A stretch of 64,000 nucleotides of DNA from OLB6 sp964525565. GTDB taxonomy: Bacteria; Bacteroidota; Ignavibacteria; Kapaibacteriales; Kapaibacteriaceae. Each line of letters opens with the position of its first letter. Position 1 is the first letter of the stretch. The position numbers were made by a program, and so were the translations under genes. Below, one piece after another: positions 18,977 through 28,666 of this stretch. The stretch covers positions 1-64,000 of the forward strand of contig CAZGHI010000007.1 in the NCBI GenBank assembly GCA_964525565.1, in the 5' to 3' direction. Below the pieces are notes generated by a model, which made no database searches, was not told the DNA's origin, and was given only the letters and a program-made list of their open reading frames with translations.

Positions 18977-19009
18977 AAGGGACCAGTCGTTAGAACAGAC
19001 TGGTCCCTT
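18977..19009. terminator. Perfect 12-bp hairpin between the PhoX-like and peroxidase genes
   Basis: AAGGGACCAGTC at 18977-18988 pairs perfectly with GACTGGTCCCTT at 18998-19009 around a nine-base loop. It lies 26 bases after the PhoX-like stop (minus strand) and 37 bases before the peroxidase start. It is probably a terminator or an mRNA-stabilising 3' end for the PhoX-like gene. No long U run follows, so termination is not certain. Confidence 0.65.
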
Positions 19010-19034
19010 CTGTATAGATGACTATCTCGAAGCG

Positions 19035-20891
19035 TTAACGCTGCAGAACTATTTGCTGGGTTTTACCGCTCGCTGTCATTAAATAGTACACACCGCCTGG
19101 AAGATCAGCAATGTTCATCGTGTTTGCCTCGCGAACAACGCGTACACGTTCACCTGCGGCATTATACAGTGCAGCATCGGTGTACTCTGAAAATACAAGT
19201 GCACCCGATGTAGGATTAGGGAACACGCGAATTCCGGAGGGATCCTTTGCGTCATCTTCAGCAATGTTGGACACAAGCTGCTTTAATCCTGTAATTGCGA
19301 ACGTCAGTGAGTTTTTTGCTGCCGGGTCCGTAATCTCGGCCGAAATTGGGTGTTGAGAGTTAATCAGCACCGTATTCCCGTCATCGAGACTTACAAATCC
19401 GGTTATTTCGGTACCATATGGAGAAATTGCCAGGCGATACAGATTGCTTAACGTTGGTTCCTTAGACATATCTAAGAGAAATGCCTCGCAATTTGTGCCG
19501 CGAAGCCCTGTATTCGGCATTCTTCCCATGTTAACACCGTTCAGGTCTTCTTCAATAACCATAAAGGTTTTGCCATTTACATGCAGGAAACCCAATCCAT
19601 CCGGGTTAGAAAGGTGTATGTCGGGATATACACCAGGCGATGCCTGAGCATCGGTAAGCTCTGGTCCTCCTTCAAGGAAGGAACGTATTGAATTGTCTGT
19701 AGGATCGAAAACGAGAACCCGACCGTAGAAGTCCTTCATATCGGAACCTTCAACATCCCACCCGTTTGCGGCAGCACGATCTGTTGTGTGTTTTGGCAAT
19801 TGCCAGCCAGCAGCACGGGCACTCTTATATGCAGACCCCGGACGATCGATGCCTGTTTCTGTGATGTATAGTTTGCCGTCGGTTTTGTTAAACGCACCCC
19901 ATTCAAGTCGTGAGAACCCAGTAATGCCTTGCGTTGCCGCCCAAGTGTGGGGTGCAGACAGTATGTCCCAGTTGGTTGCGGGATCGTTTGGTACCTGCAC
20001 CCACGTACCGGTGAATGCGTTTGGATTTTGTTTGTAGAAGTATAATTTACCTTTAGTGAAATCCCCTGGTTCATCCGCAACGAATTTGGATAGAAGCGAC
20101 CGACCGCCGGCACCATCTTCGAAGAGATACACCGTTTTTATGTCCTCCATAACAACGCCCCCTTCAAAGCCTTGGCGACCCCAATTGTACTGCTTGCGAA
20201 CAGCCTTTGCTGTTTTCGGGTCAATTTCAACCATCCAGTTCAGGTTTTGGTAACGTGGAATTCGCTTGCCATCCAGCCCCGGAAAACCTCAAGGTTGTTT
20301 TGAACCAATCACAAAATCTGTTGTGTCGCGAAACTGATTGCCGTTTCCATAGATTCCTTTGTTACTGGTTTGATACCATTCTTCAGCTGTCCAAACCCGA
20401 CCGCCCTGCGACATGCCTCCGCAGTTCATTCCTGTTTCGCCAACGGTGTTAACAAAGTCCACGTTGAAGAACTTACCGGTACGTCCATCCGGAAGAGTCT
20501 GGTCGAGAACTTCAAGTGTACCGTCGGCTTTTTTACCAAGCTTGAACATCGTCATACCGCCACCGTCGCCCACGGCATCATTTGCCTCCATCATTTCGTG
20601 GTTAACGATGATGTAGCCAAGTGATGCGCCGGTTGGATCGGCAGCATATCCGATATAGTCGTGCCACTGCTTAGCTGCCGTTTTTCCGTTTGGCCTACCA
20701 TTGGCATCTACGGTTTGAACTGAGTCAACACCACCAACGAAAATGTTTTGATACTTCAATGGTGATGGGGGAACTACGACCCGTCCCTGCAAGTACGGAA
20801 TCATGGTTATTGGTTCAATCTTCACGGGGAAGTTTTGTGCTGTGAGGGTAACGGCACAGCCCAGCGAGAGCGCGAGAAGCAGTTGCTTCAT
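19035..20891 (-). pseudogene. PhoX-family (DUF839) secreted phosphatase-like protein with in-frame TGA and T9SS-type C-terminus
   Basis: The frame starts at ATG 20891 with a signal peptide (LLLALSLGCAVTLTAQ) and is read continuously to 19035 except for one TGA at 20289-20291 (codon 201). PhoX-type features: GYIIVNHEMMEAND, GMNCGGMSQGGRVWTAEEW, NLNWMVEIDPKTAKAV and WGRQGFEGGVVM. The C-terminus IRVFPNPTSG...GGVYYLMTASG is a T9SS sorting domain. PhoX enzymes are Ca/Fe-dependent alkaline phosphatases; this subgroup may have another substrate. Both sides of the TGA keep the same frame and family pattern, so a nonsense substitution or base error is likely. Without the stop it would have 618 residues. 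Confidence 0.82.
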
Positions 20892-21109
20892 GGCTAATCC
20901 TGAAAGTGGTGAATGAGGTGTATTTGATCGGTGAAAGAAGGCAGATGCTCAAGTGTCTGCCTAACGCCGAAGCGAAACTATTGGCAGTGTATTATCGGAG
21001 TTTTTTGGTTCTATTAAGCAATGAATACGATTGTGTTGTGCGGGTGATTTTCGCAGGCTTGTCTTTAACTACCGTATGAATCAGCCAACGATCGTGAGGA
21101 TATTTGTAC

Positions 21110-22408
21110 ATGATAACCGATCGGCAGGTGCTGCGATTCTGGATTCCGCTGAGCAGCACGTGGCTAATGATGGCTGCGGAAGGACCGGTGTTGGCGGCAG
21201 TTGTGGCTCGGTTAGACGAAAAGGTGCTAAACCTGGCCGCTTATGGTATTGCCAGCGCAGTGGCCATGCTCATCGAATCGCCGGTGATAGGATTGCTTAG
21301 TGCAGTTGTTGCCCTTGTTCGCGACAAGGAGTCGGCAAAACGCATGTTTCGATTCATGGTGCAGTTGAATCTGCTTGTAACGGCAGTAATGGTTATTGCT
21401 GTGATTCCACCTGTTTTCGATGTTGTTGCGCACGATGTGATTCAGCTACCGGCAAATGTTGCATGGAGGGTATATGTGGGTTTGGTGTGCATGATACCGT
21501 GGCCTGCTGCCATTGGTGTTCGCAGGTATTATCAGGGACTTCTCATACGCGCCGGCCGAACCAGAAGCGTAGCATTGGGTACCGTAATTCGTCTTGTGAG
21601 TATGGCAACGTCTGCCTTTGCACTGGCGGCAATAGGTGTAGAGGGGGTTATCGTTGGTTGTGTTGGCCTCACGATTGGTGTTGTAAACGAAGCCGTTGCT
21701 ATCTGGTGGCTAACAACGCGCGTTACCACCCCCGATGAACTCACGTTGGCCTCTACGGTGGAGCCCCTTACATCGAATCGAATTCGCAGGTTTTACACAC
21801 CGCTGGCGCTTACGTCGATGGTGAATTTCTTTGCCACACCATTGTTAAGCTTCCTGGTAATTCGTTTGCCTGATTCCGTTGCCTCACTTGCAGTGATACC
21901 TGTTATCAGCGCACTCTTGTTTGTGTTTCGCAGCTTTGGCTTCTCGTACCAAGAGGTTGGCATTGCATTGTTGGGTCCGTCTGAGCAGTCATATCGCGCC
22001 GTCCGGCGCGTAGCGCAACGTATTGTTCTTGGAACAACGATAGCAATGGGAATTATCGTGGGCACTCCTCTGCTTGAGATTGTGTATCGTACAGTCTTCG
22101 AGTTGCAGGATCAGCTAGTACAGCTCGCCACAGCTCCCACCCGAGTTTTAATGGTAGTACCTCTTACCGCTGCTTTATATTCACTGCAGCGCGCCGTCAT
22201 GATTGTTGCACATCGTACCATTCATGTAACGGCAAGCATGCTAATCGAAGTCGGAACGATGGCTTTAGTAATGGTAGTGTTCATCTGGAATGGCACGCTA
22301 AATGGAGCTTTGGCTTCAGGAATCGCAATTGCAGTTGGCAGTGTATTCTCGTTTGCGTATGCAGGGTTGATTTCGCGCTCCATTCTGCGTCAGTGGCCAG
22401 ACCCCTGA
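21110..22408 (+). CDS. Polytopic membrane protein of the MATE/ANKH-like flippase superfamily
   Basis: A 432-residue protein with about twelve hydrophobic segments in two halves. The opening (FWIPLSSTWLMMAAEGPVL), AYGIASAVAMLIESPVIGLL, LVRDKESAKRMFRF and the loop RRYYQGLLIRAGRTRSVALG resemble bacterial homologues of the progressive-ankylosis (ANKH) protein, part of the MOP/MATE superfamily. The substrate is unknown. ATG 21110 has GAGGA nine bases upstream. The next gene starts 18 bases after its stop, suggesting an operon. ANKH rather than MATE proper is a judgement from memory of the family pattern. Confidence 0.7.
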   Translation: MITDRQVLRFWIPLSSTWLMMAAEGPVLAAVVARLDEKVLNLAAYGIASAVAMLIESPVIGLLSAVVALVRDKESAKRMFRFMVQLNLLVTAVMVIAVIPPVFDVVAHDVIQLPANVAWRVYVGLVCMIPWPAAIGVRRYYQGLLIRAGRTRSVALGTVIRLVSMATSAFALAAIGVEGVIVGCVGLTIGVVNEAVAIWWLTTRVTTPDELTLASTVEPLTSNRIRRFYTPLALTSMVNFFATPLLSFLVIRLPDSVASLAVIPVISALLFVFRSFGFSYQEVGIALLGPSEQSYRAVRRVAQRIVLGTTIAMGIIVGTPLLEIVYRTVFELQDQLVQLATAPTRVLMVVPLTAALYSLQRAVMIVAHRTIHVTASMLIEVGTMALVMVVFIWNGTLNGALASGIAIAVGSVFSFAYAGLISRSILRQWPDP

Positions 22409-22426
22409 CACCTATCTTTGTGGTAC

Positions 22427-24202
22427 ATGAAAACGCTACTTGAGGTTCAAAACCTTACAACGCAGTTTACCTCCGACAACGCACTCATAACAGCGGTGAA
22501 CAACGTTAGCTTCACCGTTAGCAAAGGGCGTACGCTGGGCATTGTTGGCGAGTCTGGTTCCGGGAAGTCTGTAACCAGCTTGAGTGTGATGCGGCTGATT
22601 CAAACGCCGCCGGGGCGTATCAGCGCGGGGAAGGCACTCTTTCACGAAGCCGATGGGTCCGTTACCGATTTGCTAGCGCTGCCTGAAGACAAGATGAGGC
22701 AGTACCGCGGGAATCGGATTGCTATGATCTTTCAGGAGCCAATGACATCGCTCAACCCGGTGTTTACCTGCGGCGATCAAATTGTTGAAGCCATTCGACT
22801 TCACAAAAAAGTGGATAAAGCAACAGCTTATCAGCAAGCGTTGGAATTGCTGCACGAGGTGCAGTTGCCGCGATCGGAACACATGATGCGATCGTATCCG
22901 CACCAGCTATCCGGAGGGCAAAAACAGCGGGTGATGATTGCCATGGCCATGTGCTGCAATCCCGATTTGCTAATCGCCGACGAGCCAACAACAGCTCTCG
23001 ATGTAACGGTGCAGGCTACCATTCTGGATTTGATGAGGCGTTTGCAGCGATCGCACAACATGAGTATGATGTTTATCACGCATGACCTCGGCGTGATTGC
23101 AGAGATTGCAGACGATGTGATTGTGATGTATAAGGGCCGGATTGTGGAGTATGGCAGTGTCGAGAACATCTTTGCAAGTCCACAGCATCCTTACACAAAA
23201 GGATTATTGGCATGCAGACCACGCTTAGATACGAAGCTGAAAGTGTTCATGGATGAAGACGAACACGGAATCATCACCGAGCGTATGCATGACAACCCTG
23301 ATGCTGTTATTCACCGTCTTGCATTTTCTGATGGAGAAATTGCAGAACGCAATGCCACATTCGAGTCGGCACCCAAGGTATTAGATGTAGATAACCTGCA
23401 GGTACACTTTCCGATACGCTCTGGTCTATTTGGCAGAACACAGGGTGTGGTGAGGGCAGTTGATGGTGTGTCGTTTTATGTACGCCCGGGCGAAACTCTC
23501 GGGTTGGTGGGCGAAAGCGGCTGTGGCAAAACAACAACGGGTCGTGCCATACTTCGTCTGGTAGAGCCAACAGGCGGTACGGTTGTCTTTGAAGGAAAGA
23601 ATGTTCAAACGCTGAATCAATCAGAGCTGAAGGTGCTCCGTCGGGACTTCCAAATCATTTTTCAGGATCCATACTCATCGCTAAACCCTAGGTTAAGCGT
23701 AGGAAGTGCACTTACGGAGGTTCTCAAGGTACATGGTCTTGGCGAGAACGATGCAGACAGGCGGGAACAAGTGCTATATCTGTTGGACAAGGTAAACCTG
23801 CTTCCACGGCATTATAACAACTACCCACACGAATTCTCTGGTGGACAGCGACAACGTATATGCATTGCGCGTGCATTGGCTTTGAAACCGAAGTTGCTGA
23901 TTTGCGATGAAAGTGTGAGTGCTCTGGATGTTTCCGTTCAGGCACAGGTACTAAACCTTCTTGTTTCGTTGCGTGAAGAGTTTAAGCTTACCTACATTTT
24001 CATCTCGCACGATTTGAGTGTTGTTAAGTTCATCAGCGATCGGATTGCAGTGATGAATGCCGGTAGGATTGTGGAAATGGGAACTGCTCAGGACGTGTAT
24101 GCCAACCCTGCCAACAGCTATACACGTGGACTGATTGAGGCAATTCCACGGGGTACACTTGACGAGATCCGACGTCGGCAAGCTGAACGAAACGCCGCAT
24201 AA
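22427..24202 (+). CDS. Dual-domain ABC transporter ATPase, dipeptide/oligopeptide type
   Basis: A 591-residue fusion of two peptide-type nucleotide-binding domains (DppD plus DppF, as in YejF or GsiA). The first half has VGESGSGKS, the signature LSGGQKQR, Walker B LLIADEPTTALD and HPYTKGLLAC. The second has VGESGCGKTT, FSGGQRQR and LLICDESVSALD, then SYTRGLIEAIPRG. Cytoplasmic partner of an inner-membrane peptide importer, but no permease or binding-protein gene is adjacent. The second Walker B has DES rather than DEP. Very sure of the class; the transported substrate is unknown. Confidence 0.92.
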   Translation: MKTLLEVQNLTTQFTSDNALITAVNNVSFTVSKGRTLGIVGESGSGKSVTSLSVMRLIQTPPGRISAGKALFHEADGSVTDLLALPEDKMRQYRGNRIAMIFQEPMTSLNPVFTCGDQIVEAIRLHKKVDKATAYQQALELLHEVQLPRSEHMMRSYPHQLSGGQKQRVMIAMAMCCNPDLLIADEPTTALDVTVQATILDLMRRLQRSHNMSMMFITHDLGVIAEIADDVIVMYKGRIVEYGSVENIFASPQHPYTKGLLACRPRLDTKLKVFMDEDEHGIITERMHDNPDAVIHRLAFSDGEIAERNATFESAPKVLDVDNLQVHFPIRSGLFGRTQGVVRAVDGVSFYVRPGETLGLVGESGCGKTTTGRAILRLVEPTGGTVVFEGKNVQTLNQSELKVLRRDFQIIFQDPYSSLNPRLSVGSALTEVLKVHGLGENDADRREQVLYLLDKVNLLPRHYNNYPHEFSGGQRQRICIARALALKPKLLICDESVSALDVSVQAQVLNLLVSLREEFKLTYIFISHDLSVVKFISDRIAVMNAGRIVEMGTAQDVYANPANSYTRGLIEAIPRGTLDEIRRRQAERNAA

Positions 24203-24204
24203 CC

Positions 24205-24990
24205 ATGATTACCATTCGCAGTCTTAAGAAGTCGTTTGGTTCGCGTTCAGTTTTGAAGGACGTCTCGTTAGAAGTTCAATCCGGCAGCACAACATGCATT
24301 ATCGGAAGGTCTGGGTGCGGTAAAAGTGTTCTGCTCAAGCACATCGTTGGTCTTCTGCGTGCCGATGCCGGAGAAGTTGAGATAGATGGAAAACAAGTCC
24401 AGAACCTCGATAAGAAGAATCTCATGGAGCTGCGCAGCAAAATCGGTTATGTTTTTCAGGGTGCAGCACTGTTTGACTCGCTTACTGTAGTGGACAATGT
24501 TGTAATTGGAATGATAGAACGTGGCGAGCGTAACTCGTCGGTATTAAACAACGAGGCGTGCAGAGTGCTAAGTGCCGTTGGGCTGTTACCACCGTTGCAT
24601 GAGCGCGGAACAAGTACCTACGAAAGAGAATATGCATCGCTAAGCAGCAAGAAACCTTCCGATCTTTCCGGAGGAATGCGCAAACGTGTTGGTGTTGCAC
24701 GCGCATTAGTGGGAAAGCCAGACTACATTTTGTACGACGAACCCACCACCGGTCTGGATCCGGTAACATCACAACAGATAGACGACCTTATTGGCCAACT
24801 AGCAAGAGAGCTACAGGTAACATCCGTTGTTATTACACACGACATGTTCAGCGTATTTAATGTTGCCAACAGAGTGGCCATGATACACGATGGGGTTGTT
24901 TGGTTCGAAGGAACGGTGAGTGAGTTGCGGGCATGTAACGATGCCGAAGTACAGGATTTTCTCAGCCGGTACGTTGCTGAAGGTTTTTAA
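24205..24990 (+). CDS. ABC transporter ATP-binding protein, MlaF-like
   Basis: A 261-residue nucleotide-binding domain: Walker A GRSGCGKSV, signature LSGGMRKRVGVARAL, Walker B YILYDEPTTGLDP and H-loop VITHDM. The RKRVGVARAL form after the signature and the GLDPVTS-QQID context fit the MlaF/Ttg2A group, which drives phospholipid transport between the two membranes. No mlaE permease or mlaD lipid-binding gene is next to it. It starts two bases after the previous stop and is clearly in the same operon. Confidence 0.87.
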   Translation: MITIRSLKKSFGSRSVLKDVSLEVQSGSTTCIIGRSGCGKSVLLKHIVGLLRADAGEVEIDGKQVQNLDKKNLMELRSKIGYVFQGAALFDSLTVVDNVVIGMIERGERNSSVLNNEACRVLSAVGLLPPLHERGTSTYEREYASLSSKKPSDLSGGMRKRVGVARALVGKPDYILYDEPTTGLDPVTSQQIDDLIGQLARELQVTSVVITHDMFSVFNVANRVAMIHDGVVWFEGTVSELRACNDAEVQDFLSRYVAEGF

Positions 24991-25033
24991 TAGTGTAACG
25001 AATACCGAACCTGTTCGTCTTTGCTCGCTCTCT

Positions 25034-28000
25034 ATGCACACAGTTATACGCACATCGCTCTTTGTAATCGCTGTTGCGATTTTTGTTCTGCTACCGTCAG
25101 TTCCTCTGAAGGCTCAGTTTAGTCTTGCTCCTATTGCCTACCCCACTGGTTTGGCCTTAGATGTTGCAGGGTTTCCAACGTTAAAAGCCCAGGTTCGTGC
25201 CACATATAAGGGACAGCCTGTGGTACTTGGGGCAAATACCACGTTAATTGTTGAAACGAACGTAGCGACTCCGGCAGCATCCGTAACGCATACCGGCAAT
25301 GGTGTTCACATTATCGAGTGGACGGCACTGAGGTTTGATGCTGTGAATGTGCGGATTATGTCCAGCTATGAGGGTGAAACGTCGGTAGTCACCTTAACAT
25401 CAGCACTGGACAGACTTAAAGGAGCTACTGTTGTTGTACGTGACAGTACAAGTCGTAACCTACCGCGCTTCGTGGATTTTGGCCGCGTTCCTGCAGGTCA
25501 CTCCGATACAATGAAGCTCAAGATTGTTGCAACCGAAGCAGCTGTGGATACGCGAAATCCGCCGCAGGAACGGCAGATTCGTATTGAATCAATAACCACA
25601 ACGAATCCTGCCTTCACCGTACTCTGGAAAGGATCGTTTAGCTCCGGACCGCTACCAACAAATGTGATCTCTCCACTTGAATACCGTGTGGACTTAGTAT
25701 TTGAGCCAACCAATACCGACCCGATCAGCGATGTCCTTACGGTAACCTATGAAGGTGGTATGAAAACAACGGTAATGATTGTGGCAAACCCACCATCGTA
25801 TCCGCGCCGTACCATTCTGAACCTGATTTCTCCCAATGGAGGCGAGCGTTTTGCTCCCTGCCAAGTGATTCCGATTCGTTGGACGGGTATGGTACCGGGC
25901 TTTAAGGCACACCTCGAGTACTCTTCAGATAATGGAAAGACGTGGTCCGCCATTGATAGCACTATGGACAGCACCCTTTTATGGAGGGTACCGGAGGAGT
26001 TTACAGAGCAGGCACGCATACGGGTATATCAGAAATTCGAAGCAACAGGCTCACAATGGCTTCAGGGCCCGGTTGAGTCGTGCATTGCAACAGCATACAA
26101 TGCTAATGGACGCTACCTGCTGTCCGCCTATCAAAACGGAGAAATCGTAGAGTGGGATGTTTCAACGGGACTTCAAACAGGATCCTACCTCATTCCCAAT
26201 GCACAGTCGGCACCGCCATCAGCGCTTGCCTACGTTGGGTCCAGCCGATCGTTTGTTGTTGTGCAGACGTCATCCGGTAGTGGAGGAGGAGCCATTCATC
26301 TGATGAATAGTGGAACAGCCGCCCCAGTTGCAAGTCAGACGCTTCCACCTGATATTCAAGTACGTGGTGTTGCAACAAATCTGTCAGGGAATACGGCCTT
26401 TATCTTACCACGATTTGGTGCCAGGATACCTCGGTACAACATTCCTGATTTAACCAGTGCTCAGCCCATTATCCTTGGATCAACAGCGGCTACAACATCA
26501 GTAAACGGTTCTCGGCTGGTTGTTGCACTGGCTAATGGGGAGATTGTGCAGTACTCCACAGAGACAGGTGCAGAGCTGGCACGATCACAAACGCACATTC
26601 CGGAGTCGCTGGGCCCGTATGCACACGTTGTTGCATCATCGTTGGATGGTAGGTTAGTGGCACTAGGCTGTGCACGCTACGATGGATCATTGAATGCGCC
26701 AAAGGAGCAACGTACATTTATGTATGACATGACGATGAACAGGATCGTGAAGATCCTGCATCGTGAAGGATCGAATCCGGTAAACTTAACCTTTAGTCCA
26801 AGCGGTGCATACCTTGGACTTGGATATGAGTTTAACCCGCAGTTTGTTGTGTACGACATGCTCACCGGAAAAGTGCTGCCTCCCACAGGATCGGCCGCTG
26901 GCCACAGTAACCGTTTAACCTCAATTACATTTAGTCCGGACGGCTCCACGGTGATTACCAGCAGCACCGATAAGCGCGACAATCTCTTACTGCGCAGAGT
27001 TAGTGTTCCGGAGGCCGATACGTCGGATGCAGTCTTTGCAATACGACCGATTGGAATAACGGTGACCACCATTACACTAAACCCACAGTATATCGGAACC
27101 AGTGCAGATACCGTTGTCACCTCGCATGCCTGTAACACAGGTGATGTGCTAGCTGTTTTCGAGAGCGCACGACTCACGCATGGTACATGGCTTCGGTTTG
27201 CAACGCCCATTCAGAACGATACGGTTGCACCCGGCGAATGCTTGAAGCTGCATCTTGCAACAATGGTCCGCGATACCGGCTTGTTGGTTGATACCGTGGA
27301 AGCAACTTCGTGTGGAACGACTATTCGGATTCCTATTCAAGTGTATGTTACCGACAGAAACCTTGCCCTTCTCATTCAAGCTGAAGATTTCGGAGATCTA
27401 TGCGTTGGAAGTAAGCGTTTACGCCGTCTTGCCGTACTTAGAAACAACGATCCCATCAGCGTAACGATCAATGCTGTATATGTTGAAGGGGGCTTGCTTG
27501 CGCAGTTTAGAATTGCAGAAATCATTACGAATCGTACTTTGGATCCGGGCGCAACACTTGAAGTATCGGTGGAGTTTGTACCGAAACGGTATGGACTGGA
27601 CACTGGAGTAGTTACCGTACAGTATGCCGGTCAAGACGCTGTTACCCGAAAGATAATCGTGCTTGGACGAGGCAGTGGCGCCGACCTGCAAGTATCACAC
27701 CCAACATTACCGTTTATTCCGGAGATCACAGAGCGCGAGGTTACCATTCGCAATAATTCGGATAATGCGGTAAAAATTGACTCTGCTACTGTTACTGCCG
27801 GTGAACCATTCGTTATACTTACCCCATTGCCACTTTCGATACAGCCACGTGATTCAGTTACAATGCGTATAGCGTACGTCGGCGGACCGATCGGAAATCA
27901 GGCATCCGTTTCGCTGCACTTGCAACCATGCCCTTCGCAAACCACAATTGCACTCACGGCCTATGCCGGCGAGGCTACACTTTCCGTCCCCGGACTAACA

Positions 28001-28666
28001 AGCGATCCACGGAACGACACGCTATCTATTCCCATTGTTGCTTCGGTTACAGAAGCTGTGGCCTACAATGGCATGCGGTTTCTTGAGGGTGTAGTACGTA
28101 TCCATCCCCGACTCTATCTGGCGAAGGAGATTGTTAGTACATTGGGTAAAGCAGAAATACTCTCGCAAAGTATTGTCCAAGATGTAAGAGAAATACGATT
28201 TCGGGTTGAAGGTTCCTTTACGGGAATACAGGAGGTGGCTCGATTAATCGGTTATGCAGGAATGGCTGAAACCGATGAAACTGATATTGTGTTCGATACA
28301 GCGGCATCAGGTTTTGGTTCATCGGTGGCTATGAATTATCGGTCCGGCCACCTGCGGATTGTCCATCCTGATCCAAATCGCAGGATTATCCGCACGCCAT
28401 CTACAATACAGTCGTTGGTGGTTTCCCCGAACCCGGCAACAGAACAGGTAGTGCTGCAACTGCAAGCAACGCAGTCAGGAGAGGCCCGCGTTGAATTTGT
28501 AGATCAGTCCGGCACAGTAGTTCTCGGAACGATGTTGGTTGTTATTCCTACCAATCAACCTATTCACATTCCGTTTTCTGTTCGCGATCTCCCCACCGGA
28601 GTGTACTCCGTGCTCGTGTCTATCGACTCCCAAGTTTTTCGAGTACCCCTGGTGGTGGTGCGATAG
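25034..28666 (+). CDS. Large T9SS-secreted protein with WD40-like propeller and ASH/Ig-like domains
   Basis: A 1210-residue protein. Signal peptide at about 6-28 (FVIAVAIFVLLPSVPLKAQ). Residues about 130-250 are beta-sandwich, with the ASH/choice-of-anchor-like VDFGRVPAGHSDTMKLK. An Ig-like segment begins ISPNGGERFAPCQ. About 345-660 is a WD40/YVTN-like propeller with repeats such as SSLDGRLVALGC, LTFSPSGAYLGLGYE and ITFSPDGSTVITSSTDK. More ASH-like repeats follow (about 690-950). The C-terminal VVSPNPATEQVVLQL...LPTGVYSVLV is a T9SS sorting domain. It is likely surface-attached; the ligand is unknown. The next gene starts directly after its stop. Confidence 0.82.
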   Translation: MHTVIRTSLFVIAVAIFVLLPSVPLKAQFSLAPIAYPTGLALDVAGFPTLKAQVRATYKGQPVVLGANTTLIVETNVATPAASVTHTGNGVHIIEWTALRFDAVNVRIMSSYEGETSVVTLTSALDRLKGATVVVRDSTSRNLPRFVDFGRVPAGHSDTMKLKIVATEAAVDTRNPPQERQIRIESITTTNPAFTVLWKGSFSSGPLPTNVISPLEYRVDLVFEPTNTDPISDVLTVTYEGGMKTTVMIVANPPSYPRRTILNLISPNGGERFAPCQVIPIRWTGMVPGFKAHLEYSSDNGKTWSAIDSTMDSTLLWRVPEEFTEQARIRVYQKFEATGSQWLQGPVESCIATAYNANGRYLLSAYQNGEIVEWDVSTGLQTGSYLIPNAQSAPPSALAYVGSSRSFVVVQTSSGSGGGAIHLMNSGTAAPVASQTLPPDIQVRGVATNLSGNTAFILPRFGARIPRYNIPDLTSAQPIILGSTAATTSVNGSRLVVALANGEIVQYSTETGAELARSQTHIPESLGPYAHVVASSLDGRLVALGCARYDGSLNAPKEQRTFMYDMTMNRIVKILHREGSNPVNLTFSPSGAYLGLGYEFNPQFVVYDMLTGKVLPPTGSAAGHSNRLTSITFSPDGSTVITSSTDKRDNLLLRRVSVPEADTSDAVFAIRPIGITVTTITLNPQYIGTSADTVVTSHACNTGDVLAVFESARLTHGTWLRFATPIQNDTVAPGECLKLHLATMVRDTGLLVDTVEATSCGTTIRIPIQVYVTDRNLALLIQAEDFGDLCVGSKRLRRLAVLRNNDPISVTINAVYVEGGLLAQFRIAEIITNRTLDPGATLEVSVEFVPKRYGLDTGVVTVQYAGQDAVTRKIIVLGRGSGADLQVSHPTLPFIPEITEREVTIRNNSDNAVKIDSATVTAGEPFVILTPLPLSIQPRDSVTMRIAYVGGPIGNQASVSLHLQPCPSQTTIALTAYAGEATLSVPGLTSDPRNDTLSIPIVASVTEAVAYNGMRFLEGVVRIHPRLYLAKEIVSTLGKAEILSQSIVQDVREIRFRVEGSFTGIQEVARLIGYAGMAETDETDIVFDTAASGFGSSVAMNYRSGHLRIVHPDPNRRIIRTPSTIQSLVVSPNPATEQVVLQLQATQSGEARVEFVDQSGTVVLGTMLVVIPTNQPIHIPFSVRDLPTGVYSVLVSIDSQVFRVPLVVVR

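Noticed and set aside
20235..20291. Selenocysteine insertion at the TGA of the PhoX-like gene
   Set aside because: A GGTTTT/AAAACC stem follows, but the loop is long and lacks a convincing SECIS apical GU, and the position is not a known Cys site in the family.
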